Below, one piece after another: positions 23,077-35,489 of a DNA stretch of 64,000 bases. The translations under genes and the position numbers were made by a program. The DNA is taken from NCBI GenBank assembly GCA_004352715.1, contig SCFE01000013.1:2218768-2282767 (forward strand), given 5' to 3'. The DNA is from Hofstenia miamia. Lineage: Eukaryota; Xenacoelomorpha; Acoela. The notes beneath the pieces were generated by a model, which saw only the letters and a list, made by a program, of their open reading frames with translations, searched no databases and was not told the origin of the DNA. Numbering within the stretch: the stretch's first letter is position 1; the number at the start of each line of letters is the position of its first letter.

Positions 23077-24670
23077 GTAATATCCAAATACAAAGTGAAG
23101 AAATATTTTGCTAAACTTAAACACTATACTCCCATGAAAGAGACATACATTTTCAAAAAGAAGATAGAAATATCCGCCAAACTTAATAACAAGGATATGA
23201 AATATACCATTGATACATCAATAAAAAATTGAAATGTCTGATATATACAACAAAAGCAAGTTCATTTTCACAAATATCCAAATACAAAATGGAATAAATA
23301 TTTGCCATGCTTAAGCATTACACATATGAAACAAAACGTATTGTATATGAGCTGTTTTTGTACAGACTGAATTGTTGTGCAGAGCTTCACTGCATCTAGC
23401 AATTTTTCACAGAAGTATCACCATTTATTTTTGTAGTTGACATGGGAGATCATGACGCCTAAACTTGATATCCACATTATTCAGTACATTGTAAGCTGAT
23501 GTATCCATAATAGTAATGTAATTATTCTCCCATCCAAAATTAATTGTGCCTCCATGTTGAATTAGTCTTTCTAAATGTATAAAATGTTTGTAAATGGATA
23601 AACAAAGCTAGTTAATAGCATATTATTTAGTCAACATTTTCCTTTGATTGACCTACTATAATAATGTTCATTTTGTCATCTAACAAATGTTATTGTAAGC
23701 ATTTCTATTCAACTCGAAAAACATGCTAGATTTCAAACAAGGCTTCATGATTGATACAACAACCACTTGCATGTTACATGTTTTATTGACTTTTGCATGC
23801 TTTTTCAATTTATTTGGTTTATGACTTTGCATGGCTGCATACATTACTGGGCTTTCTGCTTTGTAACTTCAATACATAAATATGATGACACATTCATTAT
23901 TCATTGTTAACAATTTTTTTCATTTATAGATATGATTTCCAATTGTTAAATTGGTAAACTTTGAGGCATTCACCATTCTAAATGTATAAATGTTTGTAAA
24001 TAGTGTATTATTCACATGCAAAAATACAAATGCATGGTATTTAAAAGATAGCATTTCAAGGAAAATACAAAGTAATATTATACATAGTGAAAACAATGTC
24101 TATAAAATCACTTAACCATAACAAACTCTACAGACTTGGAAAAATTTAATTCATGTTCTTCAGCAAATACCATCCAAATGACACAACAAAGTGAAAATTA
24201 ATGTGTATAATTTATAGTTTCAGTAAGCTACTAGTTATAAAAGTGGAAAATTTAGAGTGCATGCCATTAAACCAAAATATTCAACATAACAAAAATCATT
24301 ACGTATAGTTTAGTTTAAATCAAAAAGCATGTATGTTGGAAAGAGATAATACATCAATGAATATAGTTGAATAAATCAATAATGCATAACACTGTTTATA
24401 CCAAAAATGTGTATGCTGGAAAGAGAAATACTAAAATGTACATAGACCACTAAACCAAAAATGCATATAATCTTGTTTATAGCAAAAATGTGTACAATGG
24501 AAAATGAGTTAATTTAAAAAATGTATATAGTAGCAAAAATGTGTATGATGGAAAGTAAAATACTAAGATGTATAATGCATAAAGCTATACCAAATGTGTA
24601 TGATGGAAAAGACAAATAATGCATCAATGCATTTAGATGTTGAAAATAAAATATGGAAAAACGCATATAA
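23077..24670 (+). repeat. Left palindrome arm
   Basis: Inverse of 26450-28200; for example ATATCCGCCAAACTTAATAA at 23172 pairs with TTATTAAGTTTGGCGGATAT at 28083. Contains the decayed 80-87-bp array at 24290-24660. Confidence 0.9.
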
Positions 24671-25769
24671 GATACCCTGTTATTTAGTGTACAGATGTAT
24701 TTGAAATCCCAGTCTAGTTCGTCCTGCTATTTTTAAAGTAGCATTGAAGCAGATAGTTTATTAGTCATGAATCTTTTAACATTAAGTCAAAATACACTAG
24801 AATTCCCCAGTTCAAAAAGCCATTTCCACCCACAATCTCTAGTGTGTTAAGATAATTATTTGACAATTTCCACTGGTCATTTGTAAAGTATCACTTGATC
24901 ACTTCAATTCTCCCCAAGACAAAAACACTACTTTCTAAACTGTTGATGGGATGAGTAAACAATTTTCCATGAAAAAGTGTCTCCTCTGATTCCAACTGCT
25001 AAAATTAATATATTCTACTTATACAGTATTTGTAAAAACATGGGGGTTCATGCACACTGTTATGAAATAAATCAAGTGCATAGTTAGAACACTAATAGAC
25101 ATATTATTCATAATTCATTTTTTACTAAAGTGGGTAATAAAACACCCAAGAAAAACAAGATAAAAATGCAATTGTAGAGCAAATAATAAAAAATAAATTT
25201 AATACATAATATACATTGGAGTGGTATATCACAAGTTTCTTTAGTTTGTGGGGCATACTATTGTTAGCATGCATTAGCTGGCTAATTGGGTTTACACCAT
25301 GCTTGTAATAACACATTTGTGACTAATTTATCCATAAAAATTTCAGTGATTATCTATACATTACATGCAAGATATTTTATTTTTTCAAATACACTGATGT
25401 TTTCCAGTGCAAATTCCATGTATTTAATTTGTTTTGCTAATATTCAAATACAAAAACAAAAAATTTCTTAGTTAAAACTTAACATTAAAGGGGTGTAATA
25501 TACAATAAAAGTAAGCTAGTTTATCAGAAAAAGTAAATATGGATTATATGTAAAAATGAGTTAACATTACAAACACATGAAATATAGACTTACACATTAA
25601 AATAAAATGTTTTTTCAAACAATTTAAACAGTTCATGCATAAAGGTGTAAATATGCAAAAGGCTTCATTTTTGTTTTCAAAGCACATGATATTTTACATT
25701 GAAAAAATTCCAGCACAATATGGACATAAAGATAATTAAATGTATATACATGTTTAGCATTAACACAAA

Positions 25770-25890
25770 TTGCTAAACCCAATACAACCCCTAATAATCC
25801 ACTATGAAAAGAGAAATCTGATGTATAAACCAGTGTCAAGATCATATATTGATAAATTAAATGTAAAGTTTTGTACTATGCAGGGTCAAA
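25770..25890 (+). pseudogene. Minor capsid protein relic in the palindrome loop
   Basis: About 35 codons in one frame, including MYKPVSRSYIDKLNVKF, parallel to the copy at 19565-19650. It is flanked by AT-rich module sequence on both sides, so the gene had already been reduced to this fragment before the loop was copied between elements. Confidence 0.45.
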
Positions 25891-26449
25891 TATTAGAATA
25901 CATGTACAAATGCCTGTAAATAGTATATTGTTTATATGTAAAAAATATATGCACACAGTATTTAAAAGATAGATTGATAAGAATTTTGAGAAAATTGCAA
26001 CCTAACAAACTATAGGTTAATATGTTGCAAAAACATTGGCTACAAAAAATCGCTTAACCATGGTATAAACTTCACCATGTCTTTAAATTAAAAGCATATT
26101 TGGTAAGTATTACAACCCATGCATCAAGTGTTAGATTGAATATTGTACAAGCTAGTACAAACATGATAAAACCAAAATTTAAGAATCAAATGCATACCAA
26201 TGGTTGCATGCAAAGATGCATTTGAAATCTCAACCATTTTAAAGATGTTGTCACCATTTATTGATTGGAAATAGAAAACTTAATAAGGGATCACTAAATA
26301 AATTCACTCAAACATTGCTTCACATTACTGAGTGTTGAATAAAAATGTATATATACTAAAATTCAACAATAAGCAAACCTATTTCAAGAAGTAGTGTGAA
26401 ATTGAAGAGTCATTTTCACATCTTAGTGTAAAACATGGATAGATATCTG

Positions 26450-28804
26450 TATGCAAAATAATGGTATGTTATATACATTTTTCCATATTTTATTTTCAAC
26501 ATCTAAATGCATTGATGTATTATTTGTCTTTTCCATTATACACATTTGGCATGGTTTTATGCATTTTACATTTTAGTATTTTACTTTCCATCATACATGT
26601 TTTTGCTATAAATGAATTTAATAAGGGTATTACTTTATGCAACTATATACATTTTTTAAATTTACTCATTTTCCATTGTACACATTTTTGCTATAAACAA
26701 GATTATATGCATTTTTGGTTTAGTGGTCTATTTACATTTTAGTATTTCTCTTTCCAGCATACACATTTTTGGTATAAACAGTGTTATGCATTATTGATTT
26801 ATTCAACTATATTCATTGATGTATTATCTCTTTCCAACATACATGCTTTTTGATTGAAACTAAATTATACATACTGATTTTTGTTATATCGAATATTTTG
26901 TTTAATGGCATGCACTCTAAATTTTCCAATTTTATAACTAGTAGCTTACTGAAACTATAAATTATACACATTAATTTTCAGTTTGTTGTGTCATTTGGAT
27001 TGTATTTACTGAAGAACATGAATTAAGTTTTTCCAAGTCTGTAGAGTTTGTTATGGTTAAGTGATTTTATAGACATTGTTTTTGATATGCATAATATTAC
27101 TTTGTATTTTCCTTAAAATGCTATCTTTTAAATACCATGCATCTGTATTTCTGTGTGTGAATAATATACTATTTACAAACATTTATACATTTAGAATGGA
27201 GAATGCCTCAAAAGTTTACCAATTTAACAATTGGAAATCATATTGATCAATGGAAAAACTTGTTAACAACTATGAATAATGAATGTTTCATCATATTTAT
27301 GTATTGAAGTTACAAAGCAGAAAACCCCAGTAATGTATGCAGCCACACAAATTCATAAACTAAATAAATTGAAAAAGCATGCAAAAGTCAATAAAACACA
27401 TAACATGCAGATGGTTGTTTTATCAATCATGAAGACTTGTTTGAAATCTAGTGTGTTTTTTGAGTTGCATGGAAATGCTTACAACAACATTGACTATATT
27501 AAAGAACTATTCATTTGTTTGATGATAAAATATACATTATTACACTAAGTCAATCAAAGGAAAATTTTGACTGTCCCCCTCATCATACCCAAAGCATTCA
27601 ACTGGTACAAATGCAATTTTCATAACATTGGCTTTATAGAAGAAAACCTTACAAACAAATAAATGATTACATTTATCAAATGTCATAATTTGTAATGTAG
27701 AAAGGATACAGTGTTTTCAGTGAACAAATAATTTTGGATGGGTGAATTAATGCATTACTATTATGGACACATCAGCTTACAATGTACTGAATAATCTGGA
27801 TATCAAGTTTAGGCATCATGATCTCCTGTGTCAACTATTAAAATAAATGGTGATACCCCTGTGAAAATTTGCTAGATGTAGTGAAACTTTGCACAACAAT
27901 TCAGTCTGTACAAAAAACAGCTCATATACAATATGTTTTGTTTCATATGTGTAATGCATAAGCATGGCAAATATTTATTACATTTTGTATTTGGATATTT
28001 GTGAAAATGAACTTGCTTTTGTTGTATATATCAGACATTTCAATTTTTTATTGATGTATCAATGGTATATTTCATATCCTTGTTATTAAGTTTGGCGGAT
28101 ATTTCTATCTTCTTTTTGAAAATGTATGTCTCTTTCATGGGAGTATAGTGTTTAAGTTTAGCAAAATATTTCTCCACTTTGTATTTGGATATTACCAGTA
28201 AACAAGTTTTGTGTTGATCAATTATTTTCCTTGTTGCATGATTAAGCATTGTTACAACAAACACATCTTAAGAACTTCATCATTCAGAGGCATTGTGTAA
28301 TGTGTGCTTTTACATTAGTACAACTTATACAGAATTGCTAAAGAAATTGCTGCTTTTTTACCTCTAGCATTCTATATCTTTGATTAATAGAAATACATGT
28401 TGAAATATATGCCTATACAAAATGTTATACCCAAGTGTTGGCTTTTACATCTATTAATTATTTTCCTTAATACCATGTTGCATAACTAAAAACTTTGTTA
28501 CAATGAACATGTCACAACTATATTAACAGAAGCAAATGTGTCAGTTTGCCTAAAAAATAAAAACTTCCTCAAAAAATTAATTTTAACTCTTTCAAAAATA
28601 TTTATTGTCATAAATTATATCACTTTGCAAAAATCCTGGAAAACAAAAATAGAAACTTGGTCAAAAAATTAATTTGTTCAATTTAACTTTGTCAAAGATA
28701 TTTTGTCACTAGATGGCATCCAATAGAATTACTTCATTTCTAAATGGCAAATAGACATATTTAGGGTGTCCCATTAGGAAGTACTCTTGGCCTTCTTAAG
28801 TACT
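26450..28804 (-). repeat. Right palindrome arm ending in T2 terminus
   Basis: Contains the decayed minisatellite (26470-26850), the arm shared with 23077-24670, and the outer T2 part (28250-28804) with TTTTGTCACTAGATGGCATCC near 28700. Followed by CACATG, a possible 6-bp duplication. Confidence 0.75.
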
Positions 28805-28871
28805 CACATGCCTCTCTCAGTTAAGAGATCCATGATTTTACAACATGAGATATTAAAAATTAACTTGATTA

Positions 28872-30426
28872 AACATGTTTTTCACTCCTTTGCTTCTTCT
28901 TGTGCAACATTGAAGATTCTCTCATTAGGCCTCAGCAGTAATCAGCCATCATAGCCACAGTCCACTTGCCCTTATATCATTGCTCCATCATGGCAATACA
29001 CTTGTGGAATTGTTCCTCAGGCTCATCACTAACATTGCAAAGATTTTCTTGGAAGAAATCTACCTGTGAATCCAGAAAGTGGACTTTCATTGACATTTTA
29101 TAGCCCATGGACTTGTAGTTCCTCAAAAGTTCATCAATTATTTGTCTGTAGTCTGGATTTCTGTGCTAACCAAAGAAACCATTTGCAATATTACAAAAGA
29201 ATTCCCAATCTATTTTCTCAAAATCATTCATAAGATTACTGAATTCACTATTCAGCCTTAACTTTCAAATATGTGGTCCAATCAAGACAAATTGCTTAAA
29301 TAACCCCAGTTTTAAATGTAGTGGTGGTAAAACTATATTTTCTTATGGAAGAAGTAGTTGATGATGTATGTTCTTTACTCCTGGTACTGTGTTCATCTTT
29401 GAGGCCAATTTTTTCATATATAGTGTTGGTGATGGTCTCTGCTGTCCCACTTACACTAGAAGCAACATTATTTTGGGTATCCTTGCTGCAACCTGTTACA
29501 ATTCCTACAACTTTGAGGTCAACATACAGTAGCCATTGGTGTTCAAAGTATTTGATTGTAATAAGAATAGTTTTCACGTTTTCATAGGCATTGCATGTAT
29601 TAACTTAATAGGCAACAGGAACAGAAGGCAAAATATTTCAAATATGGAGTAAAACTGCTTTAGTGCTATATTTTGAACCATCAACAAATAAGTGCCAATA
29701 ATCAGGATTGTATTGACAACCAAGAATTTCAAAAAGGTCAAATATGTAATTGCAGTAGCACATTTTGCCTTCCATTCTGAAAAAGTAAGCAAAGTCAATA
29801 GAGCATTTCCTGAATGACAAAACCTTTACTCCAGTTTCAAGTAGATTGTATTCCTGAAGGTGAAATGCCAATAACTCACTCAAATCTTTTGTCAGATTTA
29901 AATCTTTTGCTAAGTCATTGAGATCTGCATGTGAAAATAATTTTGGTATTAAGTTTACTTCACAAGCATATATTTCATCATGACTCTCCTCATCCATAGA
30001 TGTAAACACACTTGACCTATCATCATTCAGTGCTTCCAAAACAATTGGCGGTATGGGAACTGGAATCAAATCATTATGAGGTACAGGCCAAACAGCTGAT
30101 GTAATATTAGGTTATGAGATCTTTCTTATTTCTGGCATTCAGAAATAGCAGTCTGTAGCATGACTTGTGGGTTTGCACCACATCATTGGTATGCCAAGTG
30201 GTAATGCAGTTCCTTTACTATACTATGTTGCCAATCAAGCTTGACAATTAGTGCAACATATATGAGGGGACCACGATCTATCCTGATAATCAAACTTGCA
30301 AGGCTGAAAATATGCTGCATACAACTGTTTTGTTTGGCCAGAGATATTACATTGATTGCATTTCTGTGTAAACTGGCCACAAATACAACAGAAGCTATTA
30401 GGATGCGTTTTACAGAATAAAGGCAT
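28872..30426 (-). pseudogene. Decayed gene of an uncharacterised zinc-finger family, possibly transposase-like
   Basis: Minus-strand blocks in order. N-terminal finger at 30426-30235 with HPNSFCCICG and WSPHICCTNC (a CxxC...CxxC pair). 30069-29638: LNLTKDLSELLAFHLQEYNL, then YNPDYWHLFVDGSK and KAVLLH. 29577-29460: FEHQWLLYVDLKVVG, then after a frameshift the G-Y-x-K...C-K-W-D-S-R pattern. 29335-28872: LPPLHLKLGLFKQFV, MKVHFLDSQVDFF and SDEPEEQFHKCIAMME. I know this order from a family annotated as uncharacterised in many arthropods and other invertebrates. Conserved Asp (FVDGSK), Asp (VDLKV) and Glu (DEPEEQF) could be a DDE-type active site, but that is speculation. Four TGA/TAG stops fall in the last block alone, two at likely Arg/Trp positions. 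It abuts the end of the palindrome element. Confidence 0.65.
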
Positions 30427-32168
30427 TAGCTAAAATATAAAGTAAACAGCTAAGAATGCAATGCTTCAATACAAACAATAATTACATCACCCACCAGGGT
30501 ACTGTGCTTGCACAATCCAAATTTTCCTTACTAAAACTGCAAAGCCTTATTTGTCTATCAAACATTACAGCAACAAAGTAGTACATTTAAGGCAACAACA
30601 ACAATCCCCTCTTTGTGCAGACTGCCTTGTGTTGAGCTTCACTTCTTCACATCTACCAACTTTACATGTGGTATCACTACATACAGCTATATATTTTTGT
30701 AGTTGACATGGAAATGATGACCCACAAACTCATTTTCTAGATTATTCACTCCATAGTAGTTGATGTATTGGTATACATATGAATGCATTAATTTCCATAA
30801 CACATTAGTCAGACTCCCACACCAAATTCATCTTTTTAACCATGTAAATGTTTGTAACTAAGTAAGCAGAGTAAATATACTGTATTAATCACCAGCAATG
30901 AAACATGACTCATAGCATTTAGAAGGCAAATTGCTAAGTATTTTATGAAACAAATTTGAATTTATAATGTATCTATCAAAATAACAAAAAACCAAATGTA
31001 TGAAATAAACTAGTATAAATTCAATTGTTAAAATTAGAAATTGAAACATGCTTGGTTAAATTCATATTCCAATATCCATAACCAATAAAAACAAAACAAT
31101 AAATTCAAGGAATTAAAAGCTTGTTGAATATTTATTCATGTGCAGATGTATTTGCAATCACCAGCACAGACCGCCTTGTTTTTAGTTCAAATATCTTTGT
31201 CTCACTGAGGTGATTAGTTACGAATTTGATTTATTCTTTTATGCTGCACAAAATATCACTTTGTCCTTGTTAACCAGAGGCGTATGTAGGATTTTCTGAT
31301 GGAGGAGGCATTTTAGACATAAGTGCCCAATTGTAGGGCGAAGCTCTGTGAAGTTTTTTGAAAATAGACACTCTACATGCATTTCACGACCTTAGTTTTT
31401 AAAGATTCAACATTTTGCTGAAAATTTTTTGAATTAACTCTACAAAATCAATTTTGAAAACCTGACGGGGGAAATTCCACCATGTCCCCCTTGTGTACGC
31501 CTCTGTTACTAACATTTAATCCATCATGTCGTTTATTATTCACCCCATTGTAGATGATGTATTTCTATGCATTTGATTTCCATTGGCAGAAATATGAACC
31601 AACGAATTCGCCCATCTAAAGTGGATGCAATTCCATCACAATTGTTCTCTTCTTTTATCTAAACATATGATTATTTGTAAACAGATAAACAAGCATGAGT
31701 AATATATTGAGTTATTCAACAACTATAAAATATCAGATTAATATTAATAATATTTACTTTTAAAAGCCTTTGCACATGAAATCAATATACATATAAAGTG
31801 TTAAATACTTATTAGGACTTCAAAAACCATATTTTCTTCTTTATTGTTTTATCTTGGATGTTGGAATTGATTGAGGTCCTTTGTAATTTAAATACAAGAG
31901 TTTTCTTGGTTGTTCAATTCCAATTATTTCTTTTTTCTTTTTCTTTTATATAGCTTAATGTGATCTTTTAGTTGTAAATGCTATCTTAAGTATTTTGCCA
32001 AAGTATAAGTTCCCACCAACATACAATGTATGCATAGTATTTGAGGCGAAACCTGTTACCTAAATATGAATTAATATTAGTCAATACAATAAAAAACAAG
32101 ACATATAAAATCGCTTAACCATGGTATAAGCTCGATTGTAATGGGTTACAAATTTAATAAATATTTGG
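30427..32168. repeat. Fragments of Polinton-like arm modules
   Basis: 30610-30860 resembles 23350-23610 (AGCTTCACT...TTTTTGTAGTTGACATGG). 31510-31740 repeats the same module (ATTCACCCCATTGTAGATGATG). 32095-32140 carries the ATAAAATCGCTTAACCATGG motif also found near 26050 and, inverted, near 8560. No coding signal. Confidence 0.5.
31275..31505. mobile_element. hAT-type MITE, 231 bp
   Basis: Starts CAGAGGCGTATGTAGGATTT and ends TGTGTACGCCTCTG, terminal inverted repeat CAGAGGCGTA. Flanked by 8-bp near-duplications TTGTTAAC (31267-31274) and TTACTAAC (31506-31513). Eight-base duplications and CAG-type ends fit hAT non-autonomous elements. Confidence 0.75.
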
Positions 32169-33430
32169 TTAACCTTTTAGCTACTATGGGGTACCTGGGT
32201 GTCCTACTTGATGATATTTCATGTCATTAATATAAAGTTAAATAAGTAAATACATTGATATTTAGTGACTTTAATATTTTATGTAGACAAACATAATGTT
32301 GAAAAACAATTGTGCCTGTTGCATAGCGTGATAGAATTATGGTATTTTTTAAGTAGTTTAATTTACTACGAATGGGATACCTGGGTACCCCATTGGCTGA
32401 CTTTGAAAATATTATAATTATTGTTTAATACTTTTGAATGTATTGCAACTTATAATTCTAATTTATAATATATTATATTGTTTGAGTGATTTTTGTTAAA
32501 ATGACTAGATAATTGGGTTGTGCAGCAACAAAAGCTAGAGATTTTCTGCAGGTTGGATTAGCATCGCAAAAATTTTTGAGTCATTATAATTGTACACCAC
32601 TAAGCAGAGGAAAACTAAATTGATTTGTTTAAATATAAGAGTTGTGCGATAATTCAACTGGCAAGTTCATTACATGCTTTACAACAAAGTAAAATAGCGC
32701 GATATATACAACAAGGCTTAATCAGAAATAAATCATTGTAAATTGTGTAAAACGTGTTTGAAATAGACACTTTCAATTTTTCTTTTGAAAAATCGACGTT
32801 GGCAATAAAATTTTTGAAAATCCTTGAAAGTTCATTGAGAGATCAACGACATAATATGTAATAGTGAAATGTCTGACAAAACCTTTCTGGCAGGTATTTA
32901 TCGCAGATGTTTTTCTAGCTGACAAAGAAACGGCCATAGTTAAATATTTCATTTTCTCACTAATGTATTGACCCGTCTACTGCGCACTATATAACTAAAT
33001 GTTACATGGTATATATTGTTGTATATTACTTTAAGCAGGCTGCAGTCAGTTGATTAAAACTCCTTGTATTCCCTTACCTATTGATTACCTACATAATACA
33101 ATAATAGATATCAACCAATTTATGTGCATATCTTATTGGTTAATGAGATAATTTCAAGTAGAATATGACTCAAAATCTTTTCTTCCTGGTTAATGATTAG
33201 TAGGTATAGACTATAAGATTCTCTACATTTTACAGTAGACAACACATTGTCTAATTGTTTTTCACAATTTAGGATATTCTTCTACTAGACTGTGTTTTCA
33301 TTGACAAAACTTCATTTTTGTACTAAACGTCTCCAAATTTATATGGTTGATCGGCCTATACGTACTTCTTGGTGTGCTACTGCACCTGGGATACGATACA
33401 GGATTTAGTGGATGTTCATCGTTCGTAGCC

Positions 33431-34951
33431 TTTCAATCAACAGCCCACAGATGACATTCCTGAAGATGTAAATAAAGTAGAAATAGCGGTGGATTCTGAC
33501 AGTGGAAAAAAAGATGTGGTGGAGATAGAAGCGTCAACAAGTTAAGAAGATTAAGGTCAGCATTCAGATATTGAAGATGGAAACTAGAATTTGTAGCCAT
33601 GATTTCTAGCTTGGCTTTGAGGATACTAGATGGCAAAAGCAACCATATCAAGCGCAAATTAAGTGTTGAACTGCTAATATTTTCAGGGAAGCCAGTAGAA
33701 TCACCAATCAATGTGACTCAACTTCAATGACTTAAGTGATTTTTCACTTTTTACAGAAAAAATTCAAAATATTATGTTTCTTTCTACAAATAAGTATGCA
33801 ACAAAATGGATTGCTCAGCATTAACCAGATAATGGCTGGCATACAAATAGTAGGCAAGCCCTCACTATTATAGAATTAGGCGGATTCATTGGCTGTCTCA
33901 TATTCGCTGGTATATTGCATGCAAAACATGAAGCATTGGAAGAACTATGGGCTAAAGATATTGGACGACCACAACTCTATGCTACTATAAGACTCAAAAG
34001 ATTTCAAGCCATTATGAAATTCCTTCGCTACGATGATACCAACACATGTACTGAAAGAAGATTGATAGACAGGCTCGCTGCTATTCGTCAAATCTGCGAC
34101 TTATTTCGAGAGTGATGTTGTCTGCTATAAATGGGGAGCTTTCCTGACAATCCATGTATACATGAAGTCCAAACCAGACAAATATGGCATCAAGGTGTGT
34201 GTGTCATCGGCAATAGTGAAGTACATTATGTACTAAATTCTCAAGTATATCTTGGCAAGGTTGGGATCAATCCGGAAGTTGGTCAAGGTCAGCGAGTAGT
34301 TGAGGATTTGTGACAATTTTTTCCCTCTATTCCTCTGGCAAAATCATTACCTCAAAACAGATTAACTTTAGTAGGCACTATTTGAGCCAATAAAAAAAAT
34401 TATCAAACGAATTTTTTAAGGACGTGAGAGCATTCGTCAACTTTTGGCTTTCAAAACAACATAAATATTGCGAGCTATGTGCCAAAAAAATCCAGAGCAC
34501 TGAACTTGTTATCCACTCAACACCACACCAATTCCATTTCTGATAGAGAGAATAGAAAGCCAGACATCATCTTTGTACACAATGTACATATTCATGTACA
34601 TGCCAGACACGACGTTGGCCAAACAAAATTCTTTTCAACATTATTGATGTAGCTTGTCTCAATAGTTTTTTACTCTGGAATATCAGTCATCCAGAGTGGA
34701 ATCGTGGTAAAAATTATAAAAGACGACTTTTCCTAATTGAACTAAGCAAAAATCTTATGCATGAACAGATGTTAGTCAGTGTCACCATACCCCAGCTGTG
34801 GAATTTGCATCCCACAACAAGCCTAAGTAGTCGACCAAAGAGACCTCTCTGCATTGGGACGCTGCCATCTATGCAGGAAAGAAAATTTTGCAGATTTGTT
34901 TGCAACACTTGCAACAAGTATATCTACAAGATCACTCAGACAAATCAGTAG
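33431..34951 (+). pseudogene. piggyBac transposase (DDE_Tnp_1_7 type), decayed
   Basis: Acidic N-terminus at 33431-33590 (Asp/Glu-rich, DSDSGKKDVVEIE). Then FTEKIQNIMFLSTNKYA and ELGGFIGCLIFAGI leading into 33915-34115: ELWAKDIGRPQLYATIRLKR and MKFLRYDD, classic piggyBac. 34131-34313: GSFPDNP and YVLNSQVYLGKVG. 34360-34570: LTLVGTI, YVPKKSRALNLLSTQHH, and ENRKPDIIFVHN. 34610-34917: RRWPNKILFNIIDVACLNSF, RRLFLIELSKNL. C-terminal Cys-rich tail with CRFVCNTC (RING-like finger). Several frameshifts and stops disable it, and the first catalytic Asp region near 34120 is disrupted. Known role: cut-and-paste at TTAA. Confidence 0.85.
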
Positions 34952-35290
34952 TTTGTAATTCATGTCATACATAATATATCATGTTCTATTGGAATAAATT
35001 GTTTTTGTTAATTTAAATATTCAAAATATATGGTGAAACAAAATGTTACATAGTGCGCAGTTAATGTTAGAAAAATGTGTGAGTGGTAGAAGTGTCAACA
35101 TTGCAAATTTCATAGGCGAGAAATCGAAGATTATATTTCTCGGATTATTCAATGAACCTAATTTTTTCCTATGAGTGGTGTAAATTTAGCAATGATAGAA
35201 AAACACATTAGCAATATGAAAATGAAAGGAAAGCGATGAAGACTCGCAGCATTGATGCACCTTTTACATTCATTTTCTCTTTCAATAACT

Positions 35291-35293
<3 letters not shown>

Positions 35294-35325
<32 letters not shown>
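35294..35325. repeat. (TA)n microsatellite
   Basis: About 16 TA units; first of three TA tracts within 1.6 kb of the piggyBac interior. Confidence 0.95.
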
Positions 35326-35327
<2 letters not shown>

Positions 35328-35489
35328 AGGTGATGCCTAGTAAAAGGCCAGAATTGCTGAAAATTAGCTAGAATGGGACAAATTTTTAAATACTAACCTT
35401 TAAAATAAACAAGGATACGCCATCTAAAAACAAAAATAAGTTTGGATTATGTTTTCAATAAATAGAAAGATTTTCAATTAGTTCATTCA

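Larger units (their letters stand above)
23077..28804. mobile_element. Second Polinton-like element, large imperfect palindrome, left end truncated
   Basis: 23077-24670 is the near-exact inverse of 26450-28200, with a loop of about 1.8 kb between (24670-26450). The right side continues alone to a T2 terminus: the 28300-28760 block matches the inverse of 4380-4770, and the end at 28804 reads CTTAAGTACT, the inverse of AGTACTTAAG. The left arm lacks the outer 600 bp. The loop (25630-26440) is the inverse of 8100-9000 in the first element and holds a capsid relic. No replication gene found. Confidence 0.6.

Noticed and set aside
26461-27548. Hydrophobic frames resembling membrane proteins (26461-26742, 27279-27548, 42041-42424)
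   Set aside because: T-rich minisatellite and arm sequence yields Phe/Leu/Ile-rich frames; the same DNA in the inverted copies is not conserved as protein.
29321-29587. Plus-strand 88-codon frame
   Set aside because: Shadow of the minus-strand zinc-finger family relic, which explains this sequence by family motifs.
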